Positions 1 through 9,059 of a DNA stretch of 64,000 nt are shown piece after piece (within the stretch, counting starts at the first letter, position 1; every line of letters begins with the position of its first letter). The translations under genes and the position numbers were made by a program. This stretch comes from Mucilaginibacter pineti. GTDB lineage: Bacteria; Bacteroidota; Bacteroidia; Sphingobacteriales; Sphingobacteriaceae. The notes below the pieces were generated by a model. It made no database searches. It was not told the DNA's origin and was given only the letters and a program-made list of their open reading frames with translations. The stretch lies in contig NZ_FNAI01000012.1 in the NCBI RefSeq assembly GCF_900101875.1, forward strand, positions 1-64,000, read 5' to 3'.

Positions 1-91
1 CACCTCACACCTCACACCTCACACCTCACACCTCACACCTCACACCTCACACCTCACACCTCACACCTCACACCTCACACCTCACACCTCA
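1..91. repeat. 13 perfect copies of a 7-bp tandem repeat
   Basis: The first 91 bases are thirteen uninterrupted copies of CACCTCA (TGAGGTG on the minus strand), and the array may continue beyond the window edge. Its right end runs into the coding sequence of the neighbouring minus-strand lipid gene and supplies that gene's last codons and TGA stop. A perfect heptamer array of this length should be prone to copy-number change by replication slippage (inference). Confidence 0.95.
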
Positions 92-822
92 GATTCTTCT
101 TCCAGTTTCATTAGTGCTTTTTTAGCTTCCCTTAACCTGTTAAAAGCGGTTATATTGGTAAGCACGGCCAGTAGCACAATTGGTATGGTAAAAATGGATA
201 TTGTTTCAAATATGTGAAACTTAATGCCCGGTACAAACAATTTATAGTTACCGCCAAGGTATTGTGCAACAATACCACACAGCGCAGCACACAAGCCAAT
301 GGTAACCACACGCTCGGGGCGTTGCATAAGTCCGCCTTTAACTTCAACACCCAGGCCTTCTGCACGGGCCCTTACATAGCTTACCATCATGGAACCAATA
401 AGCGCCACAAAGGCGGCTATCGAGCTCATAAAATAATGATGGGCAACCAGGTAATAGCAAATGCCTAAAAACATGATCAGTTCGCTGTAGCGGTCAAGTA
501 CCGAATCATACAGCGCGCCAAAGGTTGATTTCATGTTACCCAAACGGGCAACCTGCCCATCAAGCATATCAAACAAACCGGCAAATAAAATAAGACCGCC
601 GGCCCAGCCTATATAGCTCAGATCGCCGCGCGCGCCAACTTCAGCACCTAAAATAAATATGGCTGCTACGCCAACATTAAGTACAAAGCCAATTGAGGTA
701 ACCGCGTTTGGGGTTAGGCCAATTTTTATCATCACCTTTACAAAAGGATCAATTACCTTGTAAATGCCCAGCTGAAGGCTGGTTCTTAACGAGGTAGGTG
801 TGGTTGTGGTTTGCTGCTCCAT
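82..822 (-). CDS. CDP-alcohol phosphatidyltransferase, possibly phosphatidylinositol-phosphate synthase
   Basis: A 246-residue integral membrane enzyme that moves a phosphatidyl group from CDP-diacylglycerol to an alcohol. The complete family signature is visible: Asp85, Asp88-Gly89, Ala92-Arg93, Gly102, Asp106 and Asp110, the metal-binding aspartates of CDP-alcohol phosphotransferases. Several hydrophobic segments follow. The acceptor cannot be read from the motif. Myo-inositol-phosphate synthase is encoded nearby on the same strand, so an inositol-phosphate acceptor is attractive, as in the Bacteroides inositol-lipid pathway; glycerol-3-phosphate is the main alternative. It lies 28 bp downstream of the DUF5686 gene, so the two are probably co-transcribed. 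The 3' end overlaps the heptamer array, so the last residues (Glu-Val) are repeat-encoded. Confidence 0.85.
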   Translation of the reverse strand: MEQQTTTTPTSLRTSLQLGIYKVIDPFVKVMIKIGLTPNAVTSIGFVLNVGVAAIFILGAEVGARGDLSYIGWAGGLILFAGLFDMLDGQVARLGNMKSTFGALYDSVLDRYSELIMFLGICYYLVAHHYFMSSIAAFVALIGSMMVSYVRARAEGLGVEVKGGLMQRPERVVTIGLCAALCGIVAQYLGGNYKLFVPGIKFHIFETISIFTIPIVLLAVLTNITAFNRLREAKKALMKLEEESEV

Positions 823-850
823 GTTACTGTAATATCGCTAATCTGCAAAA

Positions 851-3415
851 TTAAAAATCAAATTTAACCCTTGTACGGAAGCCCCAGCTTGCAACATCAG
901 GGTGGTCTAAGTAGTTAAATCGTTTCACAAAATCAATTCGTATAAATTTAAAAATATTTTCGATACCAACACTACCCTCTACGTACGGTGTTTTACCAAG
1001 TGCGTAAGTGATCTGTTGTCCGTTGGCATCAACCGGAAATTGGTATAATGACGGATGAAGCGACGGATTGTTTTTATCGGTAACGCCGCCGTATAATGCT
1101 TTGATAGATGCAACCTCTCGCCATTTTAATTTTTTAAACAACGGTATTTTGTTGAATATAAAACCCATAAAGTGCTGATCTATTCTGATGCTTTCGTAAT
1201 GATCGCTGGTAAACTCCAGGAAGTTCATAAGGTTATACGCATTTAAATCATACGCATAAGTTTGGTTGGCCTGGTGAATGGTTAACAAAGGAAACGGAAC
1301 CTGACCAAACAGTTTACCTGCCGATACATTGATATCTGCATAGCCCAACTGCGATTCGTATAAACGTTTATCTATACGGGCATCCAGCCTTTGGTAATTG
1401 TATTCGCCGCCAAAAAAGTTTTTAACGCCCGCTGCAAAATCAAGCTCAAGCTGCGGATATTTGTTTGGGATAGGTACGCGGTAAAGCTTACCCTGGTAAA
1501 ACTCCTCATGCGGTGCATAACGGATGCTTCCTGTAAGTTCGGTAGTGGTAAGGGTGTGTATGGAGTTTGGCAAGCCGTTCACTATATTATTGAAATATAA
1601 TGATCCGGCAGGTTCCTGCGTCCATTTTTTGAACCCTCCGGCAAATGAAAGGTGATTGGCCAGTTCATGCACATAATCCAACCTGTAAAAATCATCATAC
1701 AGGTATTTATCGCTCACACCGCGTTTAAACGACAGCAAGAAATTATCTTCCTGTACAAACTGCAGGCTCTGCCCCGGTATTTTAGTATCGTGCTGATAGC
1801 TGATCCTGAAATAGTCCTGCGGAAAGCGGTATACCGATTTATTGTTAAGCGAGTAAGTGGCGCTTAAAAAATATTTGGCACGTTCGTCCTTAAAGCCGTA
1901 GGCCGCATAGGTTTCAAAATAATAGCGCTTGCTGAGTTCTGCAGTGGTACGCCCACCCAGCCTCAATCTTAAACCTTCAACAGGGTTAAAGCTGTAAAAG
2001 GTACTTGCAGGGCCCATTTCAAACCAGCCAAAGCCTTTGTAACCGGCAAGCAACAGGGTAGCAATATCCATAGTACGCTTAAACGAAGGCATGTTCCTTA
2101 AGCTATCTACATTTTTATAAACTTTCGATTCGGCTGTTGACAGTGTATCCAAACGGTTTTGGTTCCAGAAAGCGTCGCTGCGGTGCTTTACCTCGTCAGA
2201 TAGTTCAAACTCGGTAGGGGCGGAATATGTGGTATCTGGATGCGGCTTGTTAACTATGTAATTTTTATACGTTATGGTGCGCATACCAAACAACCCGCTC
2301 TTGGCATCTTTTTTAGATGCGCCAAAGTCGGCCAGGGTATTGCTGCGGCTCAGGTGGTAACGGCCATCGGGGTTTTGTTCAAACTCCAGGTCAACCCGTA
2401 TCGAGCGTATAAAGTTAATGTTGATGTTTTTATTTACAGATAGCGTAGCTTTTTCAACAGCGTAGTTACCATCAAGCGTAATGTATATTTTACCTTCAAA
2501 CAGTACATCATTGGTATTGCGGGGGGTAAAGCTCAGCTCAACCAGTTTTTTATTATTGGCATCGGTAACGGTGTCGCTGATGAAAAACTTGTAATAGTTT
2601 GGTGAATTGTCTGATATCGGGCTAAGGAACTGGCTGGTTATCAGGAATATGTTGTTATCGTAAATATTAACCTTGCTGTAAAGGTGTTTAAAGTACTGGG
2701 TAACACCCTCGTTATCAATAGAACCGCCAAAGTTTACACCTTTTTGGCCTAATACGGTTTCCCTGGTTTTCTCGGGGTTTTTGCGGTAATAGGTTTGGAT
2801 GAGTTTTTCATCAAGGTAAAGCGGCAATAATGATTTACCGGGGATAAGCGAACTATCGCGGTTATCGAGGATGAATTTATATTTCCTGAAAAATTTTCTG
2901 TCGGAGAATTTGGCCGATACGTTACTTAACGAGAACATCATTTTATCGTATTCGCGATATTCTACATAATCATAAGCCTCGGGACGGTTCTTCTCTTTAT
3001 TTTCTATAACCTTACGAATAAGCTCAACAGCCGGGTTATCTTTATTACGATATTTTGGCTTTTTGCCCGATTTTACCACAACCTCGTTGAGTTGTGTTGA
3101 TGCCGGGAAAAGCTTAACGTTTATCACCTGCTCTTTACCCGGTATAACCGTTAAAAAAGCATCCTTATAACCCAGGAATGATATTTTGATTTGTTTGTAA
3201 TTAGGATTGTTGGTAACCAAGCGGTATTTACCGTCGTTATCGGTAGGTACGCCATTGGTAGTGCCTGTAAATGCAACAACAACGTAAGGTAGGGTTTGCT
3301 TGTTTGTTGCATCAGTAACCGTACCGGTAACTACGGTAGTTTGTGCAAATAGCGAGGTAACAGAAAAAAAGAATATTGAGAAAAATAAACTTTTATAAAA
3401 CTTTTTAAAATCCAT
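851..3415 (-). CDS. DUF5686 / carboxypeptidase-regulatory-like outer-membrane protein
   Basis: An 854-residue exported protein. Residues 1-24 form a signal peptide ending in LFAQ. Residues about 27-115 form a carboxypeptidase regulatory-like (CarboxypepD_reg) beta-sandwich with the usual TVTDATN opening and a VVV-type end, as seen at the front of many Bacteroidota outer-membrane proteins. The rest matches the DUF5686 pattern: an alpha/beta middle part and a long C-terminal stretch of alternating aromatic strands ending in Phe-Asp-Phe, typical of an outer-membrane barrel. The precise function is unknown. There is no SusC plug and no SusD partner beside it, so it is not a standard TonB nutrient receptor. 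It probably forms a transcription unit with the downstream phosphatidyltransferase. Confidence 0.8.
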   Translation of the reverse strand: MDFKKFYKSLFFSIFFFSVTSLFAQTTVVTGTVTDATNKQTLPYVVVAFTGTTNGVPTDNDGKYRLVTNNPNYKQIKISFLGYKDAFLTVIPGKEQVINVKLFPASTQLNEVVVKSGKKPKYRNKDNPAVELIRKVIENKEKNRPEAYDYVEYREYDKMMFSLSNVSAKFSDRKFFRKYKFILDNRDSSLIPGKSLLPLYLDEKLIQTYYRKNPEKTRETVLGQKGVNFGGSIDNEGVTQYFKHLYSKVNIYDNNIFLITSQFLSPISDNSPNYYKFFISDTVTDANNKKLVELSFTPRNTNDVLFEGKIYITLDGNYAVEKATLSVNKNININFIRSIRVDLEFEQNPDGRYHLSRSNTLADFGASKKDAKSGLFGMRTITYKNYIVNKPHPDTTYSAPTEFELSDEVKHRSDAFWNQNRLDTLSTAESKVYKNVDSLRNMPSFKRTMDIATLLLAGYKGFGWFEMGPASTFYSFNPVEGLRLRLGGRTTAELSKRYYFETYAAYGFKDERAKYFLSATYSLNNKSVYRFPQDYFRISYQHDTKIPGQSLQFVQEDNFLLSFKRGVSDKYLYDDFYRLDYVHELANHLSFAGGFKKWTQEPAGSLYFNNIVNGLPNSIHTLTTTELTGSIRYAPHEEFYQGKLYRVPIPNKYPQLELDFAAGVKNFFGGEYNYQRLDARIDKRLYESQLGYADINVSAGKLFGQVPFPLLTIHQANQTYAYDLNAYNLMNFLEFTSDHYESIRIDQHFMGFIFNKIPLFKKLKWREVASIKALYGGVTDKNNPSLHPSLYQFPVDANGQQITYALGKTPYVEGSVGIENIFKFIRIDFVKRFNYLDHPDVASWGFRTRVKFDF

Positions 3416-3948
3416 GTACTTTAATGCAATTATGCAAATACAAACTTTTTGGGTTGATGATTATAGCTATTTACCATAAACTGCTGTTGTTAAAATTGAT
3501 GTTTTAATTACCGGTTAATATTAAACAATTGTTACTGTTTTGCCCCGGTTTATTTAGTATCATCCTTAATTGTGCCGGTGTTTAAACACCTAAAAGCACA
3601 TTGCACCTGCCGTAACCCTATTATTAACTCGTAAATGCGCTTCAAAGGTAGAAAAAATCCTTACAGACTAATGTGGTCAAAAAGTCAAATGTTGTGCGCG
3701 TTGAGTATAAAACAGGGCTGTTAAAATTATATTACGTTCAAATTATATTATTGTGCAAACGGTTGCGGCTTGTAAATATTATGCCGGCTTTTATTATCAT
3801 TTAGCTAACTAAATACGTAAGGCTTTGTATTTTAGATGTAAATGCAGGCAGTATTATTAAATAGGGCATTTGTTAGCGAAAAGCGGGTTATAAGCAGGAG
3901 TGGAGTGGGTTTAATATTTAACAATAATTAACCTTTTAATATTTTTCT

Positions 3949-4035
3949 GTAGAGACGCATAATTGCGTCTCCAACCAGGCAGGGCAAATTTGCATATCTG
4001 ATCTGCATGCGGGAGACGCAATTATGCGTCTCTAC
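3949..4035. repeat. Paired palindromes, GAGACGCA...TGCGTCTC
   Basis: Two near-identical palindromes (3951-3970 and 4013-4032), each GAGACGCA, a 4-base AT loop, then TGCGTCTC. They face each other across about 40 bases, with GTA and TAC at the outer edges, so the whole element can also fold as one long inverted repeat. This layout resembles REP-doublet or BIME-like elements. The family assignment is inference, and no second copy was noticed in the window. Confidence 0.8.
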
Positions 4036-4057
4036 GAAAAATTAGAAACTCCCCTAA

Positions 4058-4102
4058 AAACAACAAGCCGTATATGGTTACCCACATACGGCTTGTTGTT
4101 TA
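4058..4102. terminator. Rho-independent terminator downstream of the inositol-phosphate synthase
   Basis: A perfect 13-bp-type stem, AACAAGCCGTAT paired with ATACGGCTTGTT, around a short loop. It is flanked by A and T runs on both sides and lies 20 bp past the inositol-phosphate synthase stop. It can act in either direction. Confidence 0.85.
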
Positions 4103-4121
4103 ATTGTGTTTGAAACGTGCT

Positions 4122-5444
4122 TTACACTTCGGCAAAAGCCTCTTCGTAATAGTCAAGTCCAAGGTGGGTGATCAAATCTTCGCCCATTAGGTAGCGTAGG
4201 GTATTTTCTAACTTAATAAGTTGTTTAAAGATGTCATTCTCAGGATGTAAACCTTCGGCAGTTTGCGGCGATTTAAGGTAGAATGATAACCACTCCTGGA
4301 TACCGCTCATGCCCGATCTTTTAGCTAAGTCACTAAAGATGGCTAAATCCAAAGCGATAGGAGCAGCCAGGATAGAGTCGCGGCAAAGGAAGTTGATCTT
4401 GATTTGCATTTTGTAGCCTAACCAGCCAAAAATGTCGATGTTATCCCAGCTTTCTTTGTTATCGCCATGCGGCGGGTAGTAGTTAATACGAATCTTGTGG
4501 TAAATGTTACCGTACAATTCCGGGTTATCTTCTGGCTTAAAGATATCTTCAAGCACGCCTAATTTTGATACTTCTTTTGTTTTAAAGTTATCCGGATCAT
4601 CAAGTACCAAACCATCGCGGTTACCCAAAATGTTGGTTGAGAACCAGCCGTGTACGCCCAATGAACGTGCAGCTAAACCTGGTGCCAAAATGGTTTTCAT
4701 TAAGGTTTGCCCGGTTTTAAAATCTTTACCTGCAATTGGGGTTTTGGTTAATTTAGCCAGCTCGATCAATGCCGGGATATCAACTGTTAAGTTAGGCGCG
4801 CCATTTGAAAACGGTACACCTAATTTTAAAGCCGCGTAAGCGTATATCATGCTTGGCGCAATCAATTTATCATCATCAAGCAAAGCCTGCTCAAAAGCAG
4901 CCAGTGTTTGGTGAATAGCCGATGCTTCGTAATATATTTCTGTTGATCCGCACCATACCAATACAACGCGGTCAAGACCATTACTTTCTTTAAAGTTTTT
5001 AATGTCTTCCATTACCTGCTGGGCCAGCTCGTAACGGGTACCTGTTTTTACGTGTGTACCAGTAAGGTTTTTTGCGTAGTTTTTATCAAAAGCTGCTTTC
5101 ATTGGCACAATAGCTTCCAATTCGGCTTTAACAGCGTTTAGTAAAGATGGCTCTAACACCTGTGCGTTTGATGCTGATTCATAAACGTTATCTGAAAAAA
5201 CGTCCCAGCCACCAAAAACAATGTCATTTAAGTTTGCCAAAGGAACAAAGTCCTTAACCAATGGATGACGGTTTTCGGTTCTTTTTCCTAAACGGATGTG
5301 ACCCATTTGAGTTAATGAGCCTATTGGCTGCGAGATGCCTTTTTTTACAGCTTCAACGCCGGCAATTAGTGTGGTGGCTACTGCGCCTAAACCCGGTATC
5401 AATATACCCAGTTTACCTTCAGCAGGAGTAATGTTGACTTTCAT
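4122..5444 (-). CDS. ino1: Myo-inositol-3-phosphate synthase
   Basis: A 440-residue cytoplasmic enzyme converting glucose-6-phosphate to inositol-3-phosphate with NAD as a recycled cofactor. The N-terminal nucleotide-binding loop is PGLGAVATT (residues about 17-25). The catalytic region has the family stretches NGAPNLTVD, GKDFKTGQT and NILGNRDG. Length and collinearity match the prokaryotic/archaeal-type inositol-phosphate synthases. Inositol is uncommon in bacteria. In Bacteroidota the known use is in inositol phospholipids and inositol sphingolipids, which fits the sphingolipid genes directly upstream. It is separated from the SDR gene by 211 bp, so it may have its own promoter. A strong terminator follows. 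Confidence 0.93.
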   Translation of the reverse strand: MKVNITPAEGKLGILIPGLGAVATTLIAGVEAVKKGISQPIGSLTQMGHIRLGKRTENRHPLVKDFVPLANLNDIVFGGWDVFSDNVYESASNAQVLEPSLLNAVKAELEAIVPMKAAFDKNYAKNLTGTHVKTGTRYELAQQVMEDIKNFKESNGLDRVVLVWCGSTEIYYEASAIHQTLAAFEQALLDDDKLIAPSMIYAYAALKLGVPFSNGAPNLTVDIPALIELAKLTKTPIAGKDFKTGQTLMKTILAPGLAARSLGVHGWFSTNILGNRDGLVLDDPDNFKTKEVSKLGVLEDIFKPEDNPELYGNIYHKIRINYYPPHGDNKESWDNIDIFGWLGYKMQIKINFLCRDSILAAPIALDLAIFSDLAKRSGMSGIQEWLSFYLKSPQTAEGLHPENDIFKQLIKLENTLRYLMGEDLITHLGLDYYEEAFAEV

Positions 5445-5655
5445 TGTATTTGTTTATTGTTTAAATATTGGGCTATTACCGTTATTAGTGTTAGCACCGG
5501 TTGTTGTGTTTGGTTAAATTTTTATTGTTAAATATTTTAGTGTTGAAAATAGCTAAGTATTTGATTTACAATTTACTTAATCGTTTTCGTAACTTTTTAT
5601 TTTTGTGCTCTTATCGCTGTTTAATTAATTAAATTTTTTGTTGTTTAAACGGTGA

Positions 5656-6645
5656 TTAAAGCCATTTATTGGCTTTGTACCATTTTAATGTTTCGGTTAA
5701 TCCGGCTTTAAGGTTATATGACGGATAAAAACCAAGTTCGGCTTTTGCTTTTTCAATATCGCATGACCAGTTTACGGCCATCAGCTCATTTAGCTTCTCG
5801 GTATTTAGTACCGCTGCTTTGTTGCTCAAAGAACTAACTTTTTCTGCTACCGATGCTATTATTTTTACAAATATTACAGGCAAATGAAACTTGATGGTTT
5901 TGAGGCCTAAAATTTCTTTGGTTAAATCGCCCAGTTCGTACCTGCTGTAAAAGTTGCCGTCGCTAAGGTTATAAGCCTCGTTATTAGTGCTATGCAGCGC
6001 CTTTATAGCCGCTTTTGCCACATCTTTTACATATATAAAGCTTAGCTTTTGCTGTGCATCGCCAATATAGGGTTCGATACCGTTTTTTGCCAGCTGTTTA
6101 AAAAATATAAAGATGCCGGTATCACGAGGGCCATATATAGCCGTGGGGCGCAATATGGTATAATTTAAATTTTCAACTGTCCTTAACTGTTCTTCGGCCA
6201 GTAATTTACTGCGACCGTAGGCGGTTACAGGGTGAGGCCTGGTATTTTCGTTTATTAATCCGGTTAACGTTTCAAGCGGACCAATAGCTGCGAGGCTGCT
6301 GATAAGCACAAACTTTTTTAATTTGCTGCCTTCCCAAACCGCCGCCGAAGCCAGGTTACGGGTATGCGTAGCATTCACATAATTATACTCGGCCTGCGAC
6401 CGTGCAGATACTATACCAGCCGCGTGGATGATATAATCGGGGTTAAGATCAATGAGTTGATCTTTTAACTCGGCAGGGTTCTTATAATCGAGTGTTATGA
6501 AGGTAATGTTCAGTTGCTTAAGGTGTTCTACCTTGCTGTTTTTACGTATGGCCGCATAAACCTCCAGGTTGTTGTGTAAAGCTTCTTCAATTAAATGATA
6601 GCCAGCAAAGCCGCTTGCACCGGTTATTAAAACCCGCTCCCTCAT
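5656..6645 (-). CDS. Extended SDR oxidoreductase, candidate ceramide reductase CerR
   Basis: A 329-residue NAD(P)-dependent epimerase/dehydratase-fold protein. The Rossmann loop is TGASGFAG (residues 8-15) and the catalytic pair is Tyr143/Lys147 in YGRSK, with an upstream Ser in LISSLAA. By sequence alone it could be any extended SDR. The context is specific: it overlaps the GNAT-like gene by 4 bp, and serine palmitoyltransferase sits just upstream. In Caulobacter and Bacteroidota, an SDR of this type (CerR) reduces the 3-keto group of the sphingoid intermediate to give dihydroceramide. The ceramide-reductase role is therefore inference from position plus fold. A sugar-nucleotide epimerase is the alternative. 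Confidence 0.75.
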   Translation of the reverse strand: MRERVLITGASGFAGYHLIEEALHNNLEVYAAIRKNSKVEHLKQLNITFITLDYKNPAELKDQLIDLNPDYIIHAAGIVSARSQAEYNYVNATHTRNLASAAVWEGSKLKKFVLISSLAAIGPLETLTGLINENTRPHPVTAYGRSKLLAEEQLRTVENLNYTILRPTAIYGPRDTGIFIFFKQLAKNGIEPYIGDAQQKLSFIYVKDVAKAAIKALHSTNNEAYNLSDGNFYSRYELGDLTKEILGLKTIKFHLPVIFVKIIASVAEKVSSLSNKAAVLNTEKLNELMAVNWSCDIEKAKAELGFYPSYNLKAGLTETLKWYKANKWL

Positions 6646-7760
6646 ATTGCCCGTTGGTATAACCTGTATGTTTTATATGGATCGCCTTTGATGGCTTCGA
6701 TGGCCCTGTTCACCATATCGTTGTTTTCCAAAGTCCAGCCGGCTTCGGCGTGTTTAAATCCTTTGGCTTTGTATTCTCTGATGATGGTACCGTATAAGCA
6801 GGCTTCGATACCCATTTTACGGTAACCGTCAATAACGCCCAGCGCATATATGCGGATGCTGGTGATACTCTTTTTGCCGAAAAGTAATTTGAATATACCG
6901 GTTGGCAATAGCCTGCCGCGTTTTATTTTCTGGAAGATCTCGTTGTAATTGGGCAATGCCAGGCCGAAAGCTACAATTTTCCCATCCTGCTCGGCAACCA
7001 GTGCAAAGTCAGGGTCCAGGATGAGTTTAAGATCCTTGGCCAGGTAGTCGAATTCCTCATCGGTTAAAGGTACAAAGCCGGTGTTACTGTCCCAGGCCGA
7101 GTTGTAAACCTCGCGCAGCTTGGCGGCTTCTTCCTTAAAGTTTTTAAGGTTTATTTTACGGATAACAATATTGTTGCGCTTCAACCGCTCCTCCAATGAT
7201 TTTAACAGCCTTACGGATTTATCGTCATAAGCCTGCCCGTCCCAATGCCAGGCAATCAGGTCGATATCCTTGGTAAGCCCTGCGGCTTCAACAAGTTGCT
7301 CGTAGTATGGGGCATTATAGGTATCCATTAAAAACGGGGCGCTATCAAATCCTTTCACTAACAGGCCGCATGGCTCGTTGGTGCTAAAGTTTACCGGGCC
7401 CAGTAATTTACCTGTTACACCTTTTTGCTTAAGCCAGTTGGTAGCGGTTTCAAATAACAATGCCGATACTGCCGGATCATTAATGCAATCAAAAAAACCA
7501 AAGAAACCGTCGTTAACCTTATTATAGGTGTTGTGTGCGTTGTTAAGGATAGCGGCAATACGACCAACAACCTTATCACCATCATAGGCTAAAAACGGTT
7601 GTACCGTGTTGTGTTTATGAAATGGGTGCTTTGTTAACAGATCTCGCTGGGCTATAAAAAGTTCGGGAACGTAGTTTGGGTCGCCGTCATACAAATCATG
7701 CGGAAAATCAATAAATGAAGCCAATTCTTTTTTAGAATTAACTGTTACAATTTTTATCAT
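6642..7760 (-). CDS. GNAT-like acyltransferase, candidate bacterial ceramide synthase (bCerS)
   Basis: A 372-residue cytoplasmic protein. The ATG at 7760 (MIKIVTVNS) is preferred over an upstream TTG. The C-terminal half has a GNAT-like acetyl/acyl-CoA region (residues about 255-340) with FALVAEQDGKIVAFGLALP and a following YALGVIDGYRKMGIE that resembles the CoA-binding loop. The conserved GPVNFSTNEPCGLL block marks a family usually annotated only as hypothetical or GNAT. In Caulobacter a protein of this family (bCerS) N-acylates the sphingoid base. Here it sits between serine palmitoyltransferase and an SDR, and its stop overlaps the SDR start by 4 bp, so the same role is likely but unproven. 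Confidence 0.65.
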   Translation of the reverse strand: MIKIVTVNSKKELASFIDFPHDLYDGDPNYVPELFIAQRDLLTKHPFHKHNTVQPFLAYDGDKVVGRIAAILNNAHNTYNKVNDGFFGFFDCINDPAVSALLFETATNWLKQKGVTGKLLGPVNFSTNEPCGLLVKGFDSAPFLMDTYNAPYYEQLVEAAGLTKDIDLIAWHWDGQAYDDKSVRLLKSLEERLKRNNIVIRKINLKNFKEEAAKLREVYNSAWDSNTGFVPLTDEEFDYLAKDLKLILDPDFALVAEQDGKIVAFGLALPNYNEIFQKIKRGRLLPTGIFKLLFGKKSITSIRIYALGVIDGYRKMGIEACLYGTIIREYKAKGFKHAEAGWTLENNDMVNRAIEAIKGDPYKTYRLYQRAI

Positions 7761-7781
7761 GAGTAGTAGCTGTTTGAGCAA

Positions 7782-7849
7782 AAAGCGGAAAGCTTAAAGC
7801 AGAAAGCCAAAGTATGGCTGCTTTAAGCTTTCCGCTTTAGGCTTTCTGC
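7782..7849. repeat. Inverted pair of 7-bp-period arrays (AAAGCNN)
   Basis: The left arm (7782-7809) reads AAAGCGG, AAAGCTT, AAAGCAG, AAAGCCA. The right arm (7816-7849) is its inverted complement with the same heptamers. The arms can pair over more than 20 bp, so the mRNA between serine palmitoyltransferase and the GNAT-like gene should carry a strong hairpin. It has the same 7-bp period as other arrays in the window. Confidence 0.85.
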
Positions 7850-7853
7850 TTAT

Positions 7854-9059
7854 TTAAATTTTTTCTTTAATAGAAGTAACACCTACTTCTTTAAATACTT
7901 TAGCCAATTTATCAACAGCTTCGTCAATTTGTTCGAAGGTGTGTGTGGCCATTAGTGAGAAACGCAGTAAAGATGAATCTGAAGGTACAGCCGGAGAAAC
8001 AACCGGGTTTACAAATATACCTGCAGCCTGCAGTTGTTTGGTTACCAGGAATGTTTTTTCGTTATCACGTACATAAATAGGCAATATCGGGCTTTCGGTA
8101 GGGCCAAGGTCAAAACCTTCGTCAAGTAAAAGTTTCATGGCGTAGTGGGTGTTATCCCAAAGTTTCTGCATCCTTTCGGGTTCAGATTCCATGATCTCCA
8201 AGGCAGAAAGTACGCTGGCTACAGAGCCCGGCGTCATGCTGGCGCTAAACATTAGTGAGCGGCCGCGATGTTTAATGTAATCAACCGTATCCTTATCGGC
8301 AGCAATAAAACCACCTAAAGATGCCAGCGATTTACTGAAGGTACCCATAATAAGGTCAACATCATCTGTAAGGCCAAAGTGCGAGGCAGTACCTGCACCT
8401 TTGTTACCAATTACACCAAGACTGTGCGCGTCATCAATCATGATGTTTGCACCATATTGGTCTGCCAGCTCAACAATCTGCGGCAGTTTAACAATATCAC
8501 CTTCCATGCTAAAGATACCATCAACAGCAATAACTTTTACAGCTTCTTCTGGCAACAGGGCCAGTTTGCGCTGCAGGTCATCCATGTCATTGTGGGCATA
8601 TTTCAATACTTTCGAAAACGAAAGCCTGCTGCCATCAATGATACAGGCATGATCATACTCATCTAAAATAAGATAATCATTACGACCTGTTATGCATGAA
8701 AGTACACCAAGGTTTACCTGGTAACCAGTGCTGAATAAAACGGCAGCCTCCTTGCCAACATATTCGGCAAGTCTGTTCTCTAACTCAATGTGTATATCAA
8801 GTGTACCATTTAAAAATCGTGACCCGGCACATCCTGTGCCGTATTTGTCAATAGCCTTTTTTGAAGCCTCTTTGATCTTAGGGTGATTAGTTAAGCCTAA
8901 ATATGAATTAGACCCAAACATCAACACTCTTTTACCATCTATTAATACTTCAGTGTCCTGAGCAGACTCAATCGGCCTGAAATAAGGATACAATCCCTTT
9001 TCCCGTAGCATATTTGCGACCTGGAACTCGGCGATCTTCCCATGTAGTTTTTTAACCAT
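7854..9059 (-). CDS. spt: Serine palmitoyltransferase (alpha-oxoamine synthase family)
   Basis: A 401-residue PLP enzyme that condenses an acyl-CoA or acyl-ACP with serine, the first step of sphingolipid synthesis. Visible features are the cofactor-stacking His in DEYDHACI (His137), Asp209-Asp210-Ala-His in MIDDAHSLG, and the Schiff-base lysine Lys243 in GTFSKSLASLGG. The family includes 8-amino-7-oxononanoate synthase and 2-amino-3-ketobutyrate ligase. The N-terminal YPYFRPIES block and the sphingolipid neighbours favour serine palmitoyltransferase. The start is an ATG with no Shine-Dalgarno. It is the first gene of a minus-strand run with the GNAT-like and SDR genes. Confidence 0.88.
   Translation of the reverse strand: MVKKLHGKIAEFQVANMLREKGLYPYFRPIESAQDTEVLIDGKRVLMFGSNSYLGLTNHPKIKEASKKAIDKYGTGCAGSRFLNGTLDIHIELENRLAEYVGKEAAVLFSTGYQVNLGVLSCITGRNDYLILDEYDHACIIDGSRLSFSKVLKYAHNDMDDLQRKLALLPEEAVKVIAVDGIFSMEGDIVKLPQIVELADQYGANIMIDDAHSLGVIGNKGAGTASHFGLTDDVDLIMGTFSKSLASLGGFIAADKDTVDYIKHRGRSLMFSASMTPGSVASVLSALEIMESEPERMQKLWDNTHYAMKLLLDEGFDLGPTESPILPIYVRDNEKTFLVTKQLQAAGIFVNPVVSPAVPSDSSLLRFSLMATHTFEQIDEAVDKLAKVFKEVGVTSIKEKI

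Larger units (their letters stand above)
3416..4121. other. 700-bp gene-free spacer with a double hairpin and a terminator
   Basis: No convincing open reading frame lies here. The part next to the DUF5686 gene (3416-3948) is AT-rich and should hold that gene's promoter, but I see no clean TAnnTTTG match. The remainder carries the paired palindromes at 3949-4035 and the terminator at 4058-4102, both listed separately. Confidence 0.7.

Noticed and set aside
7854..9059. 8-amino-7-oxononanoate synthase (BioF) as the identity of the PLP enzyme
   Set aside because: Same family and bioA lies elsewhere in the window, but the gene neighbours are lipid genes and the N-terminal region fits serine palmitoyltransferase better.
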